A DNA stretch of 64,000 bases from Chryseobacterium fluminis (lineage in GTDB: Bacteria > Bacteroidota > Bacteroidia > Flavobacteriales > Weeksellaceae): contig NZ_CP111121.1 in the NCBI RefSeq assembly GCF_026314945.1, forward strand, positions 434,001-498,000, given 5' to 3'. Positions 9,243 to 18,256 of the stretch are shown piece after piece. Made by a program: the position numbers and the translations under genes. Positions within the stretch are counted from its first letter, which is position 1. Each line of letters begins with the position of its first letter. Under the pieces are notes generated by a model. It saw only the letters and a list, made by a program, of their open reading frames with translations. It had not been told where the DNA came from and ran no database searches.

Positions 9243-12170
9243 TTAGTTTTTAATAAATCTTTTGCTGACTTCTCCGATCTGAATCATGTAGGCACCTTTG
9301 ATAAGATTGCTTACGTTCACAGATCCTCTTTGAAGATTTCCTGAATCAATTAACTTTCCACCCATATCGAAGATTCTGTATTCTTCCGAGGTGGTGTTTG
9401 AAATATTCAGAACATTCTGTACCGGATTGGGATATAATTTAATATCGGTGATCAGTTCTTTCGTTCCGGAAAGATCTCCGCGTCCTGAAGAGACAATATT
9501 CAGTGTATAATCTTCAACCTGTCCGTAGGTGTATGTTCCGCAGGAGGAGGAAGGAACAGAACTATACTGCATCATGACTCTCATTCTGGTGCTGCCCAAT
9601 GCTGCTGTAGCCGGAATGGTGATAGATCCCGTGGCCGGACTGGTCGTAGATCCTGTTTTAGACCATGCCAATTCTCCGCTGTCTGTAAAATCGCCATCTC
9701 CGTTATAATCGATATAAACAGCATAAGCTTCACTGTATACGGTGGATGTCCAGGCCGGAGTCACAGAAATTGCATACGATGTACCTCTGTTTACGCTGGT
9801 AGAAACGGAGGTGAAATTCTCGTAGCCCGCAGTACTTGTCGAGGTATTGTTGATGGTTCCGAACTTGACATTTCCGATTCTTTCATCTGCTGTATTGTTT
9901 GCCGATGCTGAACAATAGGAAACAGAACTTCCTGCCAGCGTTGTTACGCTTACGGCATTGCTTGAAGTAGATGGGTTTCCAGCTGCATCTTTAGCTTTTA
10001 CCGTGAAACTGTAGGTCGTAGAGGGAGTTAAACCTGTTACAGTATAGGTAGTGGAAGCTGTGGAGCCGGATAAATTTCCGTTTAAATAAATTTCATATCC
10101 TGTAACCCCGACATTGTCCGTTGCTCCTGACCAGGAAAGATTTGTGCTTGTAGAAGTAGTGCCTGAAGCTGCAAGTACAGGTGCTGTCGGAGCAGTGGTA
10201 TCTGATCCTCCTGATCCTGCATTTACAGTAATATTTGCGTTATTGACATCAAAGAAAATATGATTGGAGCCCTTTACCATAATTCTGCCGGTTGTCGTGG
10301 TAACATTCGGGACGGTAACAGTCTGTGTTCCGTCGTTGGGAGTACCGGCAAGAAGGGTAGTCCAGGTAGTACCTGAGTTGGCAGACCACAGGATGTCTAC
10401 GTTCGCTGCGTTTACACCGTTGGCTGTAGTTCCTGCTACGTTCCAGGTCACGGTCTGAGAACTTCCTCCGGCATACGTGATTGCTGAATTCTGAGAACTT
10501 ACACTGAATGGCCCCGCGGTACCGTTAACGGTAATAACTGCATCGTCAGAATTATTTCCTGAACCTCCGGCTCTGTTATCACGAACAGTAAATCTGAAAT
10601 TATAGGTTCTTGCCACATTGGAAAGCGCTTCAACTGTAATTTCTGAACCTGCCGTTGTTGTAGCTCCTGTCAGAATGGAAGCCATTCTCGGGAAATATCT
10701 CACAGGCGTCGTCTGTGGTGTCCATGATCTGAAAGTAGGTCCTGTGGCTTTCGTGGCACTTGCGGCTGAGCTTGCGCCCGTCTGGGAAGAGGATGCGTTA
10801 TCCATCTGCTCCCAGATATACGTTAAAGAATCTCCGTTGGCATCGGTTCCTGATCCTGTAAGCATGAACGGTGTGCCTTTAGGAATGGTGTAATCAGCAC
10901 CTGCGTTGGCGGTTGGAATTGAGTTTCCGGTGCCTGTGCTTACCGGACAGGTTTTGTTCTTGATATTATTAGTAATCTGCTGTATACTGACTGCATGGAA
11001 GAAGGAATCCGAATGCGGCTGGATATCCTGACCTGTGATTCCTGCATACCCCATGATTGTAGATCCTGAGCCCGGCTCCATATTCACCCCTGTGCCTTCA
11101 TTGGTATGGGAAAATGTATGATTTCCGCCAAACTGATGCCCCATTTCATGCGCAACATAGTCAATATCAAAATTGTCTCCCGAAGGAATAGCATCTGCCG
11201 GAGAGGTATATCCGCTGCCTTTTGAGCCGTTGGTGCAGACACAGCCGATACATCCTGCATTTCCTCCGCCTCCGGAGGCTCCGAATAAGTGTCCGATATC
11301 ATAGTTGGCTTCACCGATAACCGATGTTAAAGTAGACTGCAACTGTGAATTCCAGCTGTTCATTCCCGAAGCAGCAGAATAAGGATCTGTGGAAGCACTC
11401 GTATAAATAACCGCATCATTATTGGAAATTAAAACCATTCTGGCGGCAAAGTCCTTTTCAAAAACGCCGTTTACACGGGTCATGGTATTGTTCATTGCTG
11501 CCAAAGCATTGGCTTTTGTTCCCCCGAAATATGCGGTATACTCTCCGGTGCAGGAAAGGGCAAGCCTGAACGTTCTCAATTGGGCATCATCCGCATTCGG
11601 TCTTGCAGCAACATTGGTATTGACGGTTCCTTTCTGGGCAACATCGATCACGGTACATTCAAATGTATTAAGATCGTCTTTTTTGTCTGATTTTCGGTAA
11701 ACGACATACGTCGAAAGATCTTTTGTATAGGGTTCAATAAAGACAGCAGACTTATCACCGTAAATTTCCATCGAAGAGAGTCCCAGCGGTGAAATACTGA
11801 AATAGACTGTAGAATTGGAATCCTCAAGTCCTTCTCCCACGTAAGATCTAATGTCCGGATATTTTGCAGCAAGGGCAGGATCAAAGTTTGAATTTTCCCT
11901 TACTTTAAAATTTTCCATTCTTCCTTCTGAATTCGGAAAGGAAATAATGATTTCCGATTTTTCTCCCGCGGCCAATCTTTTAGGAGCTTTTGCCAAAGCG
12001 TTTTTCAACCCGTTGATGTCGAGACTGTAAATCCTCGGGTTATTGATGTTAGCCTTGTTTTCAATAATTTCTGATGATTTTCCGGAGCTTACTGTCCAGA
12101 GACGATCTGTCTGCGCAAAAGAAATGCCTGATAAAAACAGCATTCCAATCAACGATAATTGTTTTTTCAT
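9243..12170 (-). CDS. Secreted reprolysin-like zinc metalloprotease with Fn3, GEVED and T9SS sorting domains
   Basis: This is a large exported protease of about 975 residues. From the N terminus: signal peptide MKKQLSLIGMLFLSGISFAQ; a propeptide-like region; a metallopeptidase domain with HEMGHQFGGNHTF (about residues 341-353) and the Met-turn IMGYAG; Ser/Thr-rich beta-sandwich regions; a fibronectin type III domain (about 660-745); a GEVED domain (about 775-890, ending GQVEDYTL); and a type A T9SS sorting domain with KLYPNPVQN. The HExxHxxGxxH motif marks the metzincin clan. A TTG 30 bases further upstream is open but overlaps the promoter element, so the ATG at 12168-12170 is preferred. The protein is likely delivered to the surface or medium to digest proteins. 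Confidence 0.93.
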   Translation of the reverse strand: MKKQLSLIGMLFLSGISFAQTDRLWTVSSGKSSEIIENKANINNPRIYSLDINGLKNALAKAPKRLAAGEKSEIIISFPNSEGRMENFKVRENSNFDPALAAKYPDIRSYVGEGLEDSNSTVYFSISPLGLSSMEIYGDKSAVFIEPYTKDLSTYVVYRKSDKKDDLNTFECTVIDVAQKGTVNTNVAARPNADDAQLRTFRLALSCTGEYTAYFGGTKANALAAMNNTMTRVNGVFEKDFAARMVLISNNDAVIYTSASTDPYSAASGMNSWNSQLQSTLTSVIGEANYDIGHLFGASGGGGNAGCIGCVCTNGSKGSGYTSPADAIPSGDNFDIDYVAHEMGHQFGGNHTFSHTNEGTGVNMEPGSGSTIMGYAGITGQDIQPHSDSFFHAVSIQQITNNIKNKTCPVSTGTGNSIPTANAGADYTIPKGTPFMLTGSGTDANGDSLTYIWEQMDNASSSQTGASSAASATKATGPTFRSWTPQTTPVRYFPRMASILTGATTTAGSEITVEALSNVARTYNFRFTVRDNRAGGSGNNSDDAVITVNGTAGPFSVSSQNSAITYAGGSSQTVTWNVAGTTANGVNAANVDILWSANSGTTWTTLLAGTPNDGTQTVTVPNVTTTTGRIMVKGSNHIFFDVNNANITVNAGSGGSDTTAPTAPVLAASGTTSTSTNLSWSGATDNVGVTGYEIYLNGNLSGSTASTTYTVTGLTPSTTYSFTVKAKDAAGNPSTSSNAVSVTTLAGSSVSYCSASANNTADERIGNVKFGTINNTSTSTAGYENFTSVSTSVNRGTSYAISVTPAWTSTVYSEAYAVYIDYNGDGDFTDSGELAWSKTGSTTSPATGSITIPATAALGSTRMRVMMQYSSVPSSSCGTYTYGQVEDYTLNIVSSGRGDLSGTKELITDIKLYPNPVQNVLNISNTTSEEYRIFDMGGKLIDSGNLQRGSVNVSNLIKGAYMIQIGEVSKRFIKN

Positions 12171-12197
12171 ATAAATATCATTTTGATTATGGAATAT

Positions 12198-12205
12198 CAA
12201 ATCTA
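12198..12205 (-). promoter_or_regulatory. -7 promoter element of the metalloprotease gene
   Basis: TAGATTTG on the minus strand fits TAnnTTTG and lies 27 bases before the chosen ATG. This rules out the in-frame TTG at 12200 as a start, because it sits within the element. Confidence 0.55.
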
Positions 12206-12308
12206 ATAAAAATTATGTGATGAAAAACAAAAAATTTTAAGGAAAATTTAGAATTTAGTTTAAATAATTATGCGATACATTGAATATGCTTTAAATTGTA
12301 TCGTCTTG

Positions 12309-12345
12309 AAAAAGAAAACAGCATCCGCAAAATACGGATGCTGTT
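12309..12345 (-). terminator. Terminator of the acyl-CoA dehydrogenase gene
   Basis: A perfect 11-bp stem (AACAGCATCCG with CGGATGCTGTT) and a 7-base loop are followed on the minus strand by a T-rich tract. It lies about 35 bases after the gene's stop codon. Confidence 0.85.
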
Positions 12346-12380
12346 CACTTATTGATGAAATAATTCTAAATTTCCTACAG

Positions 12381-13520
12381 TTATTTTGTGATGTCTCTGC
12401 CGATCACAAGTCTCTGGATTTCTGACGTCCCTTCACCGATGGTACACAATTTAGAATCTCTGTAATATTTTTCAGCTGGAAAATCTTTCGTATATCCATA
12501 TCCTCCGAAAATCTGAACTGCATTATTGGCAATTCTTACGCAGGCTTCGGATGCATATAGCTTTGCCATAGCGCCTTCTTTGGTCATTTTCTGCTTCGCA
12601 TTTTTCAGTGTAGAGGCTCGCTGGATCAGTAATTCTGCTGCATCGATCTCGGTGGCCATATCTGCCAGCATAAAATTGATTGCCTGGAATTCTGAAATCG
12701 ATTTTCCGAACTGCTTTCTTTCTTTAGCATATTTTAAAGCAGCTTTATAAGCCCCTCTTGCGGTACCTAAACTCAAAGCAGCGATCGAGATTCTGCCGCC
12801 ATCCAGAATTTTCATAGCCTGTTTAAATCCTTCTCCTACTTCTCCCAGTCTGTTGGCATCCGGTACACGGACATTATCAAAAATTAATTCTGCTGTTTCG
12901 GAAGCTCTCATTCCCAGTTTATTTTCCTTTTTACCTGAAGTAAAACCAGGCATTCCTTTTTCCAGTACAAAAGCGGTTGAATTATTTTTAGCGCCGATTT
13001 CTCCTGTTCTGGTCATTACCACAGCAATATCTCCTGAAATAGCGTGGGTAATGAAGTTTTTAGCTCCATTAATGATCCATTCGTCGCCATCTTTTACGGC
13101 AGTTGTAGACATTCCTCCTGAGTCAGAACCTGTATTGTGTTCCGTAAGTCCCCATGCCCCGATTACCTTACCGGAAGCTAACTGAGGGAGCCATCGGTGT
13201 CTTTGCTCTTCATTTCCGAACTCGTAAATATGGTTGGTGCAGAGTGAATTGTGTGCCGCTACAGAAAGCCCGATTGACGGATCAACCTGGGAGATCTCGT
13301 CTAATATCGTAACATACTCATGATAACCCAGACCAGAACCGCCATATTGTTCAGGAATAACGATTCCCATGAACCCCATCTCTCCCAACTCATGGAATAA
13401 GTCTTTAGGGAAAGTCTGGCTTTCGTCCCATTCCATAATGTTCGGTCTAATATTTTTCTCAGCAAATTCTTTTGCTGTTTCCGCTATCATTTTAATGTTG
13501 TCAATAGTCTCTGTATTCAT
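12381..13520 (-). CDS. Acyl-CoA dehydrogenase
   Basis: This FAD enzyme introduces an alpha,beta double bond into acyl-CoA in fatty-acid or branched-chain amino-acid breakdown. The 379 residues cover the full fold: N-terminal helices with the PEQYGGSGLGYHEY signature, the middle beta domain (GAWGLTEHNTGSD), and C-terminal helices ending in GYGYTKDFPAEKYYRDSK and IGEGTSEIQRLVIGR, whose Glu in GEGTSEIQ is the expected catalytic base. Chain-length preference cannot be read. It is monocistronic, with its own promoter and terminator. Confidence 0.93.
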   Translation of the reverse strand: MNTETIDNIKMIAETAKEFAEKNIRPNIMEWDESQTFPKDLFHELGEMGFMGIVIPEQYGGSGLGYHEYVTILDEISQVDPSIGLSVAAHNSLCTNHIYEFGNEEQRHRWLPQLASGKVIGAWGLTEHNTGSDSGGMSTTAVKDGDEWIINGAKNFITHAISGDIAVVMTRTGEIGAKNNSTAFVLEKGMPGFTSGKKENKLGMRASETAELIFDNVRVPDANRLGEVGEGFKQAMKILDGGRISIAALSLGTARGAYKAALKYAKERKQFGKSISEFQAINFMLADMATEIDAAELLIQRASTLKNAKQKMTKEGAMAKLYASEACVRIANNAVQIFGGYGYTKDFPAEKYYRDSKLCTIGEGTSEIQRLVIGRDITK

Positions 13521-13540
13521 ATAGATAAATAGTTAGTTCC

Positions 13541-13548
13541 CAAAGATA
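13541..13548 (-). promoter_or_regulatory. -7 promoter element of the acyl-CoA dehydrogenase gene
   Basis: TATCTTTG on the minus strand fits TAnnTTTG and lies 20 bases before the ATG, giving a short leader of roughly 15 bases. Confidence 0.5.
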
Positions 13549-13712
13549 AATAAATTGACCGAACACCCAAAAAAATTATTTTCCACGCCGTAAGAACTGT
13601 ACAAAACTTTCATATTCAATTTTTTATATCAGGATATTTAATGATTTTTTAATAAATTTTATGGAACTTTGATCTGATGAATTGACTATTTTAGTGTCCC
13701 AATTTTTAAAGC

Positions 13713-15578
13713 ATGAAAAAACTTCTACTTCCTGTAATATTAATTTCATCCGTTATCTCTGCTCAGGTTCCGGCCGGATATTATGACGGTACCGCCGGAT
13801 TATCAGGCTATGCGTTGAAATCTAAATTACATGATATTATTTCAGCAAAAAATATTTCCCGGCATTATGGTGACCTGACCAACTATTATAATCAGACAGA
13901 TCTGGATCTGTATTACGATCATGATGCTACAAATACGAGTATATTACTGGATGTCTATTCGGAAATTCCGACGGGACCCGATGCTTATGAATATACAACG
14001 GCTGATATTATCGGTAGTGCAGGAGGAGAAGGCCTGGGATGGAACAGAGAACACATGATGCCTCAAAGTACATTTTACAGCAATTACCCGATGTATTCTG
14101 ACCTGTTCTATGTAATTCCTACGGATGCGAAAATTAACCAGTTAAGAAGCAATTTTCCTTACGGAATAACAGGTTCTGATATTTATTATACGTTTACCAA
14201 TTCTTCCAGGATCGGGAATTCTGCCATTCCGGGGTCGGTTTATACGGGAAGGGTTTATGAGCCTGTGAATGAATTCAAAGGGGATATCGCAAGAAGTCTG
14301 CTGTATTTTGCGGTGAGATATGAGGGGAAGTTGGGAACGTTTAATTATAATAACAATACAATCCCTGCTTCCGACTCCAATCCACTGGACGGAACGGAAG
14401 AACGGGCTTTTGATCCGGCCTATATCGCGATGCTTATTCAGTGGCATCAGCAGGATCCGGTATCTGCGAGAGAAGTCGACAGAAATAATGCCGTTTTCAG
14501 TATACAGAAAAACAGAAATCCTTTCATTGACCATCCTGCCTGGGTCAATGCAATTTGGGGACAGACGGCAGATGCAGTTGCACCGCAGGCACCCGCGAAT
14601 TTAGCGGTAACGCAGAACAGTGCCTATTTTATGACACTCAGCTGGACTCCCAGCCCAAGTACGGATGTTCTGGGTTATAAAATATATCAGAACGGAACTT
14701 TAATAGGTTCAACAAAAGAGAACTTTATAAGCATTGATCATCTGACTCCTTCTACTGCTTACAGCTTTACCGTAAGAGCATATGATGCAGGCTACCTGTT
14801 ATCTCCGGACAGCAATACCGTTACAACAGCTACTCTGGCAACAGATATGTATGCCAGGGACCTGTTTGTTTCAAAATACCTGGAAGGGACTTCCAACAAT
14901 AAAGCTCTGGAAATCACGAATAAGACAGGACATGCTGTCAATTTAAATGATTACAGGTTGTCGGTTCAGCTTCCGGGCGCAAGCAACTATTATTTCCCGG
15001 CACCATATGAACTCGAAGGGACGGTGCAGAATAATGAAACCTTCGTTATTGTAAATCCGGATGCCGTATTTTCATGTTATCCCGTTGATCAGGCTAGATT
15101 TGTCACAGCAGCGCCCCAAATGACTTTCTCAGGAAGTCAGTATATCGAACTAAGATATAAATCTTTAACATTAGATGCCATCGGGATCCCGGGGCAATCC
15201 AATTCTTCAACGCTGGCCAATATTTCTCTGTACAGAAAGACTGGCGTTAATCAGCCCGCAGCAACCTTTAATTTGGCGGAATGGGATGCTTATGCAAGTA
15301 ATTATTGTCAGAATTTAGGTTTCCTTTCGTCTTCAGATGCTGTTTATGCGAAGGGTGATGAGGTAAACATTTATCCAAATCCTGCTGGTGAAGCGATTTA
15401 TGTAAGCGGAAAATTTGAAGATATAAAGAATGCCCGGATTTTAGATTTTTCGGGAAAAGTAATTTTAAATAAAAATTCACCATTTAAAAAAAGCAAATAT
15501 CTTCCTGTACAGAATCTGACCGCCGGTTACTATATCCTGAAACTCGACAATAAAGTTTTTAAGTTTATCAAAAGATAA
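13713..15578 (+). CDS. Secreted endonuclease I family nuclease with Fn3, LTD-like and T9SS sorting domains
   Basis: This 621-residue exported nuclease starts with signal peptide MKKLLLPVILISSVISAQ. The endonuclease I domain fills about residues 20-285 and carries the His-metal motif NREHMMPQSTF (about 111-121) and the downstream DLFYVIPTDAKINQLRSNFPYG segment. A fibronectin type III domain follows (about 292-375), then a lamin-tail-like beta domain (about 383-490). The C-terminal type A T9SS domain begins VNIYPNPAGE (about 551) and ends KFIKR. It probably degrades extracellular DNA for nutrients or clears DNA from biofilms. It stands alone between a minus-strand gene and satD. Confidence 0.92.
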   Translation: MKKLLLPVILISSVISAQVPAGYYDGTAGLSGYALKSKLHDIISAKNISRHYGDLTNYYNQTDLDLYYDHDATNTSILLDVYSEIPTGPDAYEYTTADIIGSAGGEGLGWNREHMMPQSTFYSNYPMYSDLFYVIPTDAKINQLRSNFPYGITGSDIYYTFTNSSRIGNSAIPGSVYTGRVYEPVNEFKGDIARSLLYFAVRYEGKLGTFNYNNNTIPASDSNPLDGTEERAFDPAYIAMLIQWHQQDPVSAREVDRNNAVFSIQKNRNPFIDHPAWVNAIWGQTADAVAPQAPANLAVTQNSAYFMTLSWTPSPSTDVLGYKIYQNGTLIGSTKENFISIDHLTPSTAYSFTVRAYDAGYLLSPDSNTVTTATLATDMYARDLFVSKYLEGTSNNKALEITNKTGHAVNLNDYRLSVQLPGASNYYFPAPYELEGTVQNNETFVIVNPDAVFSCYPVDQARFVTAAPQMTFSGSQYIELRYKSLTLDAIGIPGQSNSSTLANISLYRKTGVNQPAATFNLAEWDAYASNYCQNLGFLSSSDAVYAKGDEVNIYPNPAGEAIYVSGKFEDIKNARILDFSGKVILNKNSPFKKSKYLPVQNLTAGYYILKLDNKVFKFIKR

Positions 15579-15741
15579 ATACGGTGCGAGTGTAAGATTT
15601 TTAAGCTCTTACGTAAATGGTAGGCTAATGTAAGTGGCACAAAATAGCATAGTTATCTTCTGATTGATATAAGCATATTGGCCAATACGCAATATCTATG
15701 TGAGTTTACAATTCTATGTTTTATTTATAAGTAATTATGCT

Positions 15742-15749
15742 TATATTTG
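15742..15749 (+). promoter_or_regulatory. -7 promoter element of the satD gene, nearly leaderless
   Basis: TATATTTG fits TAnnTTTG and ends only 4 bases before the ATG of the SatD gene. With the usual start 5-7 bases downstream, the transcript would begin at or next to the ATG, so translation would be leaderless or nearly so. Confidence 0.5.
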
Positions 15750-15753
15750 CAAA

Positions 15754-16359
15754 ATGATAGCGGTCATTACCGGAGATATTATAAATTCACAACATGCAGA
15801 TACGGAAGTTTGGATGACCAGGCTTAAAAATCTTCTCGGAATTTGGGGAAGCGCTCCTCATACATGGGAAATCTACAGAGGCGACGAATTTCAGTTCAAA
15901 TGTAGTATCGATGAGGTTTTCTGGCGTTTCTTAGCCATAAAATCATTACTTAGGAGCCAGGAAAATCTGGACGTAAGAATGGCCATCGGCATTGGTGAAG
16001 AAAATTTTTCATCCGAAAGAATTACGGAATCCAACGGAACTGCATATGTACATTCCGGCAGGCTTCTGAATGACCTCCAAAATGACGGACATACGGTCGC
16101 GATCAAAACTTCCAACAATTCTGTAGACAGAGATCTCAACATTTTACTGAAATGGTCATCCAAAGATTTTGATAGCTGGACGGTGGCAACTTCGGAAATC
16201 ATTCATGAAATGATCATGAATAAAGATATCACACAGGAAGATCTTGCCAAAAAATTTGCCATCTCACAGTCATCCGTAAGCCAGAGACTTAAACGCGCAA
16301 ACTATGATCTTATCGTAGAAACCAATCAGTATTTCCGAAAAAAAATCTCAGAACTGTAA
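15754..16359 (+). CDS. SatD family protein with C-terminal helix-turn-helix
   Basis: The 201-residue product begins MIAVITGDIINSQ, a hallmark of the SatD family, whose biochemical role is not settled. The N-terminal two thirds resemble a nucleotide-cyclase-like alpha/beta fold (RGDEFQF near residue 43 recalls GGDEF/cyclase folds). The C terminus holds a helix-turn-helix (TQEDLAKKFAISQSSVSQRLKRANYD). The longer open frame starting at 15700 runs through the promoter, so the ATG at 15754 is preferred. The DUF3307 gene follows 2 bases later, a pairing I recall from other Bacteroidota. Confidence 0.8.
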   Translation: MIAVITGDIINSQHADTEVWMTRLKNLLGIWGSAPHTWEIYRGDEFQFKCSIDEVFWRFLAIKSLLRSQENLDVRMAIGIGEENFSSERITESNGTAYVHSGRLLNDLQNDGHTVAIKTSNNSVDRDLNILLKWSSKDFDSWTVATSEIIHEMIMNKDITQEDLAKKFAISQSSVSQRLKRANYDLIVETNQYFRKKISEL

Positions 16360-16361
16360 GC

Positions 16362-17057
16362 ATGATTTTTATTAAACTCATATTGGCACATTTACTTGGA
16401 GACTTTATTCTCCAGCCAAATTCATGGGTTGCAGAGAAAGAAAGCAAAAAACTGAAGAGCGGATATCTGTATCTTCATGTTTTGATTCATACTGCCTTAA
16501 GTTTTATTTTCATCGGGGATGTAGAGCTTTGGTGGGTTGCTGTTCTGGTAGGAATTTTACATTATATGATCGATGCTGCAAAATTAAGTTTTCAGACCAT
16601 TAAAAATAAAAAGAACTGGTTCTTTATCGATCAGACGCTGCACCTTTTAGTGATTACAGGAGTTTCCTATTATTTCAAAGAATTCAGTTTAGAGTTCTTT
16701 AAAAATCAGGAAAGTTTAAAAATAATCATGGCAGCTCTGTTTCTGACGACCCCTGCATCCATCTTTATTAAGATATTATTGTCTTCATGGACTCCGGCTC
16801 CTGAAACTCCGGGGAATCTGCAGACCGAATCTTTATCAAGCGCCGGAAAATATATCGGCATTTTAGAACGTTTACTGGTATTCACTTTTATTCTGGTGAA
16901 TCACTGGGAGGGCGTGGGTTTTATGGTAGCTGCAAAATCTGTTTTCAGGTTCAGTGACCTCGCCCAGGCCAAACAGAGAAAATTAACGGAGTATGTACTC
17001 ATCGGTACACTTCTGAGCTTTGGAATGGCTGTTTTAACAGGAATTTTAATTAAATAA
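16362..17057 (+). CDS. DUF3307 family integral membrane protein
   Basis: This 231-residue protein has about six hydrophobic segments. The N-terminal signature HLLGDFILQPNSWVAEKES followed by YLYLHVLIHTALSF is typical of DUF3307, a family without a proven function. It is co-transcribed with the SatD gene (2-base gap), so the two likely work together, perhaps as a membrane component and its cytoplasmic sensor or regulator. purC begins 21 bases downstream and may share the transcript. Confidence 0.82.
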   Translation: MIFIKLILAHLLGDFILQPNSWVAEKESKKLKSGYLYLHVLIHTALSFIFIGDVELWWVAVLVGILHYMIDAAKLSFQTIKNKKNWFFIDQTLHLLVITGVSYYFKEFSLEFFKNQESLKIIMAALFLTTPASIFIKILLSSWTPAPETPGNLQTESLSSAGKYIGILERLLVFTFILVNHWEGVGFMVAAKSVFRFSDLAQAKQRKLTEYVLIGTLLSFGMAVLTGILIK

Positions 17058-17078
17058 TAAAAATAAATCTAGTAAGAA

Positions 17079-17798
17079 ATGGAAAAGAAAGAAATGTTGT
17101 ACGAAGGTAAGGCAAAACAGGTATTTGCTACCGATAATCCTGATCAGGTAGTCGTACGTTTTAAAGACGACGCTACAGCATTTAATGCTCAAAAAAGAGG
17201 GTCTGTCGATCTTAAAGGTGAGATGAACAATGCCATCACCACCTTAATTTTTGAATATTTAAATGAAAAAGGGATTAAGACTCATTTCATTAAACAATTG
17301 AACGAAAGAGAGCAATTGGTAAAGAAAGTATCCATCATTCCTCTGGAAATGGTGGTAAGAAACTATTCCGCCGGAAGTATGGCTCAAAGATTAGGAGTAG
17401 AAGAAGGCATCAAATCGCCGGTGACGATTTTCGATATCTGCTACAAAAAAGACGAATTGGGAGATCCGCTTATCAATGATCACCATGCTGTCTTTTTAGG
17501 GGCGGCAACGTATGAGGAACTTGATGAGATGTATGAACTTACTTCCGATATTAATGAGATCCTGATCGATCTTTTTGATAAAATGAATATCATCCTGGTT
17601 GACTTCAAAATTGAATTAGGAAAAACTTCTGACGGGGAGATCATCCTGGCAGACGAAATTTCTCCTGACACCTGCAGACTCTGGGATAAAGATACCATGA
17701 AGAAATTAGATAAAGACAGATTCAGAAGAGACCTCGGAGAGGTAACTGAAGCCTATGTTGAAATCTATAACAGACTGAAAACTGTACTTAAGAAGTAA
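17079..17798 (+). CDS. purC: Phosphoribosylaminoimidazole-succinocarboxamide synthase
   Basis: PurC (SAICAR synthetase) joins CAIR and aspartate using ATP in purine synthesis. The 239 residues start [18 protein letters not shown] and contain the diagnostic [12 protein letters not shown] and [14 protein letters not shown] motifs. Length and motifs are complete. It lies in the same direction as purF, but the two are separated by an inserted, broken four-helix-bundle gene. Confidence 0.97.
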   Translation: MEKKEMLYEGKAKQVFATDNPDQVVVRFKDDATAFNAQKRGSVDLKGEMNNAITTLIFEYLNEKGIKTHFIKQLNEREQLVKKVSIIPLEMVVRNYSAGSMAQRLGVEEGIKSPVTIFDICYKKDELGDPLINDHHAVFLGAATYEELDEMYELTSDINEILIDLFDKMNIILVDFKIELGKTSDGEIILADEISPDTCRLWDKDTMKKLDKDRFRRDLGEVTEAYVEIYNRLKTVLKK

Positions 17799-17810
17799 GT
17801 TTGGGAAGTT

Positions 17811-17827
17811 AGAAGTTAGATATTAGA
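17811..17827 (+). repeat. Left copy of a 17-bp inverted repeat
   Basis: AGAAGTTAGATATTAGA is perfectly repeated, inverted, at 18222-18238. The surrounding bases add more GAAGTTAG units. The two copies frame the broken four-helix-bundle gene. Confidence 0.75.
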
Positions 17828-17834
17828 AGTTAGT

Positions 17835-18192
17835 ATGAAATCGCACCGGATAGAACATCTTAAAGTTTGGAGTAAATCGATGGCTTTGGTAAAAGAAGTT
17901 TATCTGGTTACCTCAGAATTGCCAGATGAAGAAAAATTTGGTTTAATTTCTCAGATGAGAAGATGTGCTGTTTCAATACCATCAAATATTGCAGAAGGAG
18001 CAGGAAGAAATAATAAAAATGAATTTACCAGTTTCTTGGAATTGCGTTTGGATTAACCTACGAATTGCAGACTCAGCTACAGCTGTTAATAGATTTAAAT
18101 TTTATTTCGGACACAACATCGTTCCTTTAAAAACACTTTTAACTGAGATACAGAAAATGATTTATTCATTGAAGACACGTTTAAAATTATAA
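17835..18192 (+). pseudogene. Four-helix-bundle protein (23S rRNA intervening-sequence type), broken by two frameshifts
   Basis: The first 65-70 codons encode a typical IVP/S23-like start: HLKVWSKSMALVKEVY, then LISQMRRCAVSIPSNIAEGAGR. The frame then stops at 18056. The missing part continues in the next frame as FGLTYELQTQLQLLIDLN if one base (probably a G) is restored near 18037-18040. It continues in the third frame as LKTLLTEIQKMIYSLKTRL if another base is restored near 18118-18125. So two single-base losses break a gene of about 119 codons. Its function in this family is unknown. The 17-bp inverted repeat around it suggests an inserted module. Sequencing errors are the alternative. Confidence 0.8.
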
Positions 18193-18221
18193 TTGAAGTT
18201 AACTTAGACTGATTTCTGACA

Positions 18222-18238
18222 TCTAATATCTAACTTCT
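18222..18238 (-). repeat. Right copy of a 17-bp inverted repeat
   Basis: TCTAATATCTAACTTCT is the exact reverse complement of 17811-17827. It ends 18 bases before purF. Confidence 0.75.
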
Positions 18239-18256
18239 AATTTAGAAAAAATAGAA

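Noticed and set aside
17835..18238. Avd-type accessory gene of a diversity-generating retroelement
   Set aside because: The protein fold is similar, but there is no reverse transcriptase, template repeat or variable repeat nearby.
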